Shown here: positions 17,373 through 22,438 of the stretch, in pieces
Layout of the letters: each line of letters begins with the position of its first letter
How positions within the stretch are numbered: position 1 is the first letter of the stretch
Assembly (NCBI GenBank): GCA_002298885.1
Contig: DBMK01000301.1
Location: 437 to 25,672 of the forward strand
From: Anaerolineaceae bacterium UBA700
Lineage (GTDB): Bacteria > Chloroflexota > Anaerolineae > Anaerolineales > Anaerolineaceae
Direction: 5' to 3'
Length of the DNA: 25,236 nucleotides
Notes under the pieces: model-generated
The model's database searches: none
What the model was told of the DNA's origin: nothing
Seen by the model: the letters and a program-made list of their open reading frames with translations, nothing else
Made by a program: the position numbers and the translations under genes

Positions 17373-17784
17373 GGGAGCCTCCCGGGCGCACGAGTTCATC
17401 CACCTCGGCGTCGACTTCTTTGGCCAGGGCATCCGCCAGCTTCAAGCCGGCTTCGTTCAGTTCGGCGATGCCCTGGGGTTTGAAGTCGCGGTAGCGCCGG
17501 TAGACGTCCAGCACCGCAATTTCCCGCGCCACCTTCCCGCCGCATTCTTGCACCATCTTGGTAGCGCAGGCCAGCTTGCAGCCGTCCAGGGTGATGGCCT
17601 GGTACTCCGCCAGCGCAGTCCGCGAGGCTTCATCTCCCAGGACGAGAAGGGCAAGCGGGATGAGCTCGGTGGTTTCTGGCCTGTCGTCCTCGGTCACCTG
17701 GTAGGCAGCCTCGCGGCTGACCGTGCCGTACGGCTTGCCGATGCCGCTGCATGGAACGATGGCAACCTTTTTGGCGTCCGTCAT
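17365..17784 (-). CDS. DGC-domain (putative zinc-binding) protein
   Basis: 139-residue single-domain member of the DGC family. Conserved blocks are VPCSGIGKPYGTVSREAAYQ (Cys12) and LDGCKLACATKMVQECGG (Cys69, Cys73, Cys81), the second containing the name-giving DGC triad. The four cysteines could bind zinc or carry sulfur. Function is not established for the family. The start overlaps the GcvH-like stop by ATGA, and its end overlaps the next DGC gene by 8 nt, so the three are certainly translated from one message. Confidence 0.87.
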   Translation of the reverse strand: MTDAKKVAIVPCSGIGKPYGTVSREAAYQVTEDDRPETTELIPLALLVLGDEASRTALAEYQAITLDGCKLACATKMVQECGGKVAREIAVLDVYRRYRDFKPQGIAELNEAGLKLADALAKEVDAEVDELVRPGGSHA

Positions 17785-18230
17785 GGCTTTTTCGCCTCTT
17801 CTTCCGCTTCACCCTTCATGCGGTCGAAATACGCGGGTGCATCCAGCAGTGCTTTCCGGTCCGCTTCCCAGTTCAAAGCCTCGATTTCGCACAGCCACCC
17901 CTGCCCATACGGATCCAGGTTGATCTGCTCCGGGGCCGATTCCATCAATGGGTTAACCCTGGCAATTTTTCCAGCAACCGGGCTCGCCAATGCGATATTA
18001 ACTTTGATCGTCTCGATGGACGCAAACTCGTCCTCAACCGCCAAATCGGTCCCGGCAGGCCTGACTTCCACAAACGCGACATCGCCGCTGCGCTGCTGCA
18101 TAAAATCCGAGAGGCCCACCCGTACCAAATTTCCTTCCGCTAAGACCCAAATCCCCGCGGAGCTGTAGCAGCGGTCGGCCGCCACTTTGAACACGAACTT
18201 ATCCACAGTCGTTTCTAAATAATCAGGCAT
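17781..18230 (-). CDS. GcvH-like lipoyl carrier protein, not linked to glycine cleavage genes
   Basis: 149-residue protein with the complete H-protein fold. GIWVLAEGNLVRVGLSDFMQ is the first hairpin. SIETIKVNIALASPVAG is the lipoylation loop with acceptor Lys76, and NLDPYGQGWLCEI is the C-terminal H-protein signature. No glycine-cleavage P, T or L gene is in the window. The same operon encodes LplA, several thioredoxins and two DGC proteins. GcvH-like proteins used outside glycine cleavage are known: LbpA of the sHdr sulfur-oxidation pathway, and GcvH-L of SirTM/macrodomain operons. This one has neither partner set. Extra cysteines are Cys21 and the one in GWLCEI. AAGGAG, inside the arsR end, precedes the ATG. 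Confidence 0.9.
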   Translation of the reverse strand: MPDYLETTVDKFVFKVAADRCYSSAGIWVLAEGNLVRVGLSDFMQQRSGDVAFVEVRPAGTDLAVEDEFASIETIKVNIALASPVAGKIARVNPLMESAPEQINLDPYGQGWLCEIEALNWEADRKALLDAPAYFDRMKGEAEEEAKKP

Positions 18231-18238
18231 TTAAAAAA

Positions 18239-18613
18239 TTACTCCTTGCCAGTCTTTTGAGTACTGCAATGCGGACAGGTACAGGAGATCGTATGCTCCT
18301 GCACTGCTGGCATGGCTTGCCCGGTGATCTTCTGTACCGCATCCATCACCTCGAAGATGCGCGGGTCAGCAACCCGGTAGAAGATATTCCAGCCATCCCG
18401 CCGGTCCTGGATCAATCCCGCTTCGCGCAGGACGGATAACTGCTGAGAAATGTACGCCTGCCGGAAGCCTAAATAGGCTTCCATATGGCAGACACAGTGC
18501 TCGCCATCCCGCAGAATATTTAGAATGGCCAGGCGAGCAGGGTGAGTCAGCACTTTCAGCATCTGCGCCTGCGTTTCATACGGCCGGCTTTCAACGGAAG
18601 AGTTATTAATCAT
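18239..18613 (-). CDS. ArsR/SmtB-family regulator heading the lipoyl/thioredoxin operon
   Basis: 124-residue winged-helix repressor from the ATG at 18613, which has AGGAT upstream; an earlier in-frame start at 18667 would overlap the terminator hairpin. The motif GEHCVCHM matches the CVC site in the first helix of the DNA-reading region of classical As(III)-sensing ArsR proteins. The recognition helix follows (RQAYISQQLSVLREAGLI), then the wing. A C-terminal CTCPHC adds more thiols. It may sense arsenite, another soft metal(loid), or reactive sulfur. The GcvH-like gene starts 8 nt after its stop, so it probably controls the whole operon together with itself. Confidence 0.88.
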   Translation of the reverse strand: MINNSSVESRPYETQAQMLKVLTHPARLAILNILRDGEHCVCHMEAYLGFRQAYISQQLSVLREAGLIQDRRDGWNIFYRVADPRIFEVMDAVQKITGQAMPAVQEHTISCTCPHCSTQKTGKE

Positions 18614-18629
18614 ATTCAAAATCCTGAAT
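18614..18629 (-). promoter_or_regulatory. Short inverted repeat at the ribosome-binding site of the operon-leading arsR
   Basis: ATTCA-N6-TGAAT abuts the start codon and includes the AGGAT ribosome-binding site. A TAATAT at about 18637 could be a -10 box. The site is well placed for autorepression, but 5-bp arms are weak evidence. Confidence 0.35.
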
Positions 18630-18662
18630 GTAATATTAGCATATGCGCCGGACCAATAAAAG

Positions 18663-18695
18663 AACATCTGTCACGCGATTGGCGTGACAGATGTT
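18663..18695 (-). terminator. Rho-independent terminator of the arsR-arsM unit
   Basis: Perfect 14-bp arms AACATCTGTCACGC (18663-18676) and their reverse complement (18682-18695) enclose a 5-nt loop, 26 nt after the arsM stop. On the minus strand the stem is followed by a T-rich stretch (CTTTTATT). It separates the arsM unit from the ArsR-lipoyl operon, which must therefore have its own promoter in the next 50 nt. Confidence 0.85.
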
Positions 18696-18721
18696 AGAGA
18701 GCCTGCAAAGCATAGGTGCGT

Positions 18722-20233
18722 TTATCCGCAGCAGCTACGGCGTCCGCCCTGGCTGCCGGCCTGTTTTGGGCGCTGTCCCAGGTCGCGGGGTTTATTCAAA
18801 AAAGGGCTTGGCTTTTGGGCCGAAACGATCGCGCTGTAGACTGAGATTCCGGCTTCATCCCCCATACTAGGGCTGCGCCGGGCAGCGACATTTTCAAATC
18901 CGGCCTGGGCAATCAAATCCAGGTATTCTTGCTCGGGCAGCGCGCCGGTCACGCACTCTGACCACCCGCCGGCGTCCTGTCGCATCTCGAGCGGCACTGG
19001 CCCCGAAGTGACAATATCGCTTACCTCCAGCCTTCCACCGGGTTTAAGTACCCGGAAGGCCTCGCGAAACACCTGGCCCTTATCCTCGGTGAGGTTGATC
19101 ACGCAGTTGGAGATAATTACGTCCACTTCGCCGTCCGCCACCGGCAGTTCTTCGGCGTAGCCCTGTCGAAATTCCACGTTGGTGATGCGATTCCTTTCGG
19201 CGGAAGTGCGCGCCCGTTCCAGCATGGCGGGGGTCATATCCACCCCAATCACCCGGCCGGTAGGGCCGACTTTGGCCGCGGAGAGGAATGCGTCCATCCC
19301 GCCGCCGCTGCCGATATCCAGGACGACTTCGCCCGGTTTGAGCGCAGCCAACGCCAGGGGATTGCCGCAGCCAAGTGAAATGTCGGTGGCTTCTTTCGGC
19401 GCTGCGGACAGCTCTACGGATGAATAGCCCAAAGCGATAGCCGCACCATCGTACGTCGCTTCACTGTCGGAGCTGCAGCAACTGCCTTCACTTTCGGCGC
19501 TGGAGGAGCTGCAGCTACAGGTAGAGCCCGATTTTGCAATGGCCGCATAATTGGCCTGCACGGCGTCCCGCATCACCATCCGGCGCGTGCCGGTGGCAAC
19601 GAAAACGCTGATTTTCGCCTCGCGCCCCTGCTGATCCGTCAGGGCGGGGTTTGAAGATTCGGCGCAGCACGACTGACCGGTGCAGTCCGCGATGACGTTC
19701 ACCAACCCGGCTTCTTTGAACCAGCCACGCACCTGGTCCCGCTGAAAGCCCTGCCAGACGTCCGCCATCTCCTCTTTTAGCCAGGCGTAGGGGTGCTCAT
19801 CCATGTCGGTGATTACCAGCCGGCCCCCTGGGCGCAGCACGCGCACCATTTCGCGGATGGCTGCCAGCGGATTCGCCATGTGATGCAGGTACATATTGGC
19901 AAAGACGGCATCCAACACTCTATCTGCAAAAGGCAGGCTGGCCCCGTCCGCTTCATGGTATTCCACATTCCCGAACTCGCCCAGGTTCTTTCTGGCCACT
20001 TCGAGCATGGCTGCCGATCCATCCACAACGTGGACCTGTTTGACCAGCGGCGCGAGCCCCGCGGCGACGAACCCGGTGCCTGAGCCGACGTCTGCAACCG
20101 TCATTTCAGGCCGGAGGTAGGCCTTGGCGATGGCAGCATCACGAACGGCTTTGCCAAAATAACCGGCGCTGATCTGGTCCCAACTGCCGGCAACCTGCTC
20201 GAAATACTCGGAAGATTCTCTTGTCATGGACAT
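18722..20233 (-). CDS. arsM: Arsenite methyltransferase ArsM fused to a second SAM-methyltransferase domain
   Basis: 503-residue cytosolic protein. Residues 1-180 form a class I SAM-methyltransferase domain with VADVGSGTGFVAAGL (46-60) and HHMANP. Residues about 184-260 form a Cys/Ser-rich linker (Cys184, 189, 190, 239, 241, 252, 253). Residues about 270-470 are a full ArsM domain with LDIGSGGGMD (305-314). The three arsenite-binding cysteines known from algal ArsM have clear equivalents: Cys289 in LGCGNP, Cys377 in SNCV and Cys427 in ECVTGA. The C-terminus ends with CCG. It would methylate As(III) using SAM and thiols. The ATG at 20233 has AGAGG upstream, and the 31-residue longer frame runs through the operator, so it is rejected. 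Two methyltransferase domains in one chain are unusual. Confidence 0.9.
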   Translation of the reverse strand: MSMTRESSEYFEQVAGSWDQISAGYFGKAVRDAAIAKAYLRPEMTVADVGSGTGFVAAGLAPLVKQVHVVDGSAAMLEVARKNLGEFGNVEYHEADGASLPFADRVLDAVFANMYLHHMANPLAAIREMVRVLRPGGRLVITDMDEHPYAWLKEEMADVWQGFQRDQVRGWFKEAGLVNVIADCTGQSCCAESSNPALTDQQGREAKISVFVATGTRRMVMRDAVQANYAAIAKSGSTCSCSSSSAESEGSCCSSDSEATYDGAAIALGYSSVELSAAPKEATDISLGCGNPLALAALKPGEVVLDIGSGGGMDAFLSAAKVGPTGRVIGVDMTPAMLERARTSAERNRITNVEFRQGYAEELPVADGEVDVIISNCVINLTEDKGQVFREAFRVLKPGGRLEVSDIVTSGPVPLEMRQDAGGWSECVTGALPEQEYLDLIAQAGFENVAARRSPSMGDEAGISVYSAIVSAQKPSPFLNKPRDLGQRPKQAGSQGGRRSCCG

Positions 20234-20257
20234 GCTGTGCCTCTTTGAAAATATAAT

Positions 20258-20273
20258 ATCGTATAAATACGAT
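20258..20273 (-). promoter_or_regulatory. Likely ArsR operator before arsM
   Basis: ATCGTA-TAAA-TACGAT, a perfect 6-bp inverted repeat with a 4-nt spacer, lies 25 nt upstream of the arsM start. The same arms with the same spacing occur before the arsR gene at 20685-20700. AT-rich sequence around it could hold a promoter, so arsM is probably controlled separately as well as through the arsR promoter. Confidence 0.7.
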
Positions 20274-20316
20274 TTATTTGGGTAAAAAATTATGCTGCCG
20301 AATTCAAAAATCGGAA

Positions 20317-20670
20317 TCAGCAGCAATCTGAAGGTACGCTGGCTGGCTCGACCTTACAACAGTCCGGCAGCCACCGGTCTACCTGGGATTTGAGAAACTG
20401 CAACCCGCTCGCGCTGATGCAGTAGCAGGTCGCCGGGCCTTCTATTTCTCCTTCGATCAGGCCTGACTCGCGCAGCACTTTGAGGTGCTGGCTCACCGTG
20501 GACTGCGCCAGCGTGGTGAACTCGACCACATCGCCCGTCATGCACATTCGATTCTCGGCCAGGAACTGCATGATGCTGAAGCGCACCGGATTTCCGAGCG
20601 CCTTCAGCATGTTCGCCAGGCGAAGTTCATCAGAATTGAGTTCGTGGATGAGTGGGAGGTCTTTGGCCAT
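20317..20670 (-). CDS. arsR: ArsR-family repressor of the arsM unit
   Basis: 117-residue winged-helix repressor. Core: LANMLKALGNPVRFSIMQFL, then the DNA-reading helix LAQSTVSQHLKVLRESGLI. The CVC motif of classical ArsR is absent; there is one Cys in NRMCMTG. Instead the C-terminus carries two Cys pairs, PDCC and SDCC, plus CYC in the wing, so the metalloid site is probably formed by C-terminal thiols, as in some independently evolved ArsR types. A consensus promoter with an overlapping operator lies directly upstream, and a second operator copy precedes arsM. The gene ends 83 nt before the arsM start. Confidence 0.9.
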   Translation of the reverse strand: MAKDLPLIHELNSDELRLANMLKALGNPVRFSIMQFLAENRMCMTGDVVEFTTLAQSTVSQHLKVLRESGLIEGEIEGPATCYCISASGLQFLKSQVDRWLPDCCKVEPASVPSDCC

Positions 20671-20684
20671 TTCTTCGTTTCTAT

Positions 20685-20719
20685 ATCGTAATTTTACGAT
20701 AATATCTAAGGGATGTCAA
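20685..20719 (-). promoter_or_regulatory. arsR promoter with overlapping operator
   Basis: On the minus strand TTGACA (20719-20714) and TAAAAT (20696-20691) are spaced exactly 17 nt, a near-perfect sigma-70 promoter. ATCGTA-ATTT-TACGAT (20685-20700) covers the -10 box, so bound ArsR would block polymerase. The implied mRNA leader is only about 14 nt, with a weak GAAG ribosome-binding site. Confidence 0.8.
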
Positions 20720-20814
20720 GCCTATGAAAAGAAGTGAATGATTTCTGCGGCTTTTCGGGTGCTATAATAAAAAATAAGGGTGAGAATATACTTTTAGAAA
20801 TTTCGTTAATCGGT

Positions 20815-20842
20815 TTGGTTCCCATTTCTGTTCTCTTATAAA
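20815..20842 (+). promoter_or_regulatory. Possible promoter of the lipoprotein hydrolase gene
   Basis: TTGGTT (20815-20820) and TATAAA (20837-20842) are spaced 16 nt and end 29 nt before the start codon. A further TATAAT occurs at 20763-20768 without a convincing -35 box. Confidence 0.45.
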
Positions 20843-20871
20843 ATCTTATGGCTTTTCCCGGTGGGGGGACT

Positions 20872-22368
20872 ATGCTTAAGAAAATTTATCTCCTCCTGAT
20901 TTTTTCCTTGCTGCTCGGTGGGTGCCAGCCTGCGTCCTCACCCGCCGCCACAAGTACTGCGGCTGTTTCTCCAACCCTGACGCCCACCGTGCAACCCCTG
21001 GCCCTGAATTCCTGCACGGTCGGCGGGATAAAGGCTGAATGCGGCTACCTGCACGTCCCCGAGGGCCGGAATAATCCGAATAGCCGCATTCTGGACCTGT
21101 ACGTCGTCGTCGTGCGCGCCTACGGCCCCAACCGCCAGCCGGACCCGCTCTTCTATATTGTGGGCGGGCCCGGTGTCGCCGTTACACGGGAAGACATTGT
21201 TGCCAGCTCTCATTTATCCATCTTTTGGGAAGTGAACGCCCAACGCGACCTCGTCTTTCTTGACCAGCGCGGCACCAACGACAAGCACCGGCTGACCTGC
21301 GATTGGCCGTCCACTGCAATCGTCGATACCTCTCAGCAGCAGATGGATGATTGGATGAAGCAATGCCTGGCCAACCTGGATGGCGACCCGCGCTTTTACA
21401 CCACGGTCTCGGCCATGCGTGACCTCGACCAGGCCCGCGCCGCGCTGGGCTACGATAAAATCAACCTCTACGGCATTTCTTACGGTGTAGCTGCCGCCCA
21501 GGTCTACATGCGCATGTTCCCAGAGCATTTTCGCGCCGCTGTGCTCGATCACGGCAACGCTTTGGACTTGCCCCTTTTCCCAATCTTGCCACAAACCACC
21601 CAATCCGCCCTGGAACAGCTCTTCACATACTGTGACCAGGATGAGAAATGCCATGCCGCCTTCCCGGACATCCGCGGCGACCTGAAGTCCGTTCTCAACC
21701 GGCTTGCCAAAGGCACGGTTGTCACCAGCTACACCCCGCCCGGCGGGACCAAGCCAGCATCGTTGTCGTTAATGGACTTAGAGGACGGCATATATCAGCT
21801 AATGTACTCCGGCAATTACGGCCAGATCCCCTCCATTGTCCATACGCTGGCCTCCAATGAGGACTGGACGAATTTCGCCAAGAGCTATAGCGAGCAGAAT
21901 CCAAATCCAGGCGGCAGCGGTGCATCCGAACCGTTTCTTTTCATGCAGTATATGATCGACTGTTTCGAACCTGCTGCGTCGTTTGGTTCGACGGCTGGCG
22001 CCGGCACCGGCTCGTATTACCAGGACGTTTTTATGAACAACGTGAAAATCAATCAGAAGATTTGTGCGGCCCTGCCAAAACCGGACCCCGCGCTGATCTA
22101 CGGTCCCGGCAAGCCGGCCCCCTTGAGCGCACTCATGTTCAACAGCCTGCTCGACCCGATCTTCCCGCCTTCCAGCATGGACCTGGCCCTGAAAGAATTC
22201 ACCAAAAGCCGGGTGGCGGTTGAGCCAACCGAAGGGCACGAGCCATCCGGCCGAAACGAATGCCGGTGGAGCATCATCGCCCAATACATTAAGCAGGGCT
22301 CGATAGATGGGCTGGATACCTCGTGCCTGGAGCGGATAAAGCCATCTTTTGTGATTGGAAATAATTAG
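20872..22368 (+). CDS. Lipoprotein alpha/beta hydrolase, S33/TAP-like peptidase
   Basis: 498-residue exported lipoprotein. The signal sequence MLKKIYLLLIFSLLLGGC has a lipobox with Cys18. A Ser/Thr/Pro-rich linker follows (about 20-42), and then the hydrolase domain. The oxyanion segment is IVGGPG (about 96-101), DQRG follows, the nucleophile elbow is GISYG with Ser203, and the C-terminal TAP-like part supplies Asp428 (LLDPIFPP) and His456 (EGHEPSG). Related enzymes are tripeptidyl or prolyl aminopeptidases acting on short peptides or their mimics. The ATG at 20872 has GGTGGGGGG upstream, and the earlier ATG at 20848 lacks a site. Several Cys pairs suggest disulfides outside the cell. The substrate is not known. 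Confidence 0.88.
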   Translation: MLKKIYLLLIFSLLLGGCQPASSPAATSTAAVSPTLTPTVQPLALNSCTVGGIKAECGYLHVPEGRNNPNSRILDLYVVVVRAYGPNRQPDPLFYIVGGPGVAVTREDIVASSHLSIFWEVNAQRDLVFLDQRGTNDKHRLTCDWPSTAIVDTSQQQMDDWMKQCLANLDGDPRFYTTVSAMRDLDQARAALGYDKINLYGISYGVAAAQVYMRMFPEHFRAAVLDHGNALDLPLFPILPQTTQSALEQLFTYCDQDEKCHAAFPDIRGDLKSVLNRLAKGTVVTSYTPPGGTKPASLSLMDLEDGIYQLMYSGNYGQIPSIVHTLASNEDWTNFAKSYSEQNPNPGGSGASEPFLFMQYMIDCFEPAASFGSTAGAGTGSYYQDVFMNNVKINQKICAALPKPDPALIYGPGKPAPLSALMFNSLLDPIFPPSSMDLALKEFTKSRVAVEPTEGHEPSGRNECRWSIIAQYIKQGSIDGLDTSCLERIKPSFVIGNN

Positions 22369-22374
22369 AGCGTG

Positions 22375-22393
22375 GCAATCGTCAAATGATTGC
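22375..22393. repeat. Small inverted repeat between the hydrolase and LuxR-type genes
   Basis: GCAATC-N7-GATTGC lies just after the hydrolase stop. There is no T-run, so it is either a weak terminator or an operator for the regulator gene starting 46 nt later. Confidence 0.3.
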
Positions 22394-22438
22394 TGCTAAA
22401 TTCATCGCATCAGAGTCTTTTTAGGGAAGGAAAAGAAA

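Noticed and set aside
12648..18230. Sulfur-oxidising sHdr-LbpA cluster
   Set aside because: Lipoyl carrier and ligase fit, but no HdrA/B/C-like, DsrE or TusA genes are present in the window.
12648..18230. Ordinary glycine cleavage operon
   Set aside because: Only an H-like protein is present; no P, T or L protein gene, and the neighbours are redox and zinc-type proteins.
18614..18667. 18-residue N-terminal extension of the operon-leading ArsR
   Set aside because: The start lies inside the terminator hairpin of arsM and no ribosome-binding site precedes it; the ATG at 18613 has AGGAT.
20234..20326. 31-residue N-terminal extension of ArsM
   Set aside because: It runs through the AT-rich operator region and lacks family sequence; the ATG at 20233 has AGAGG upstream.
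22375..22393. Terminator after the lipoprotein hydrolase
   Set aside because: Only 6-bp arms and no following T-run, so kept only as a weak inverted repeat.
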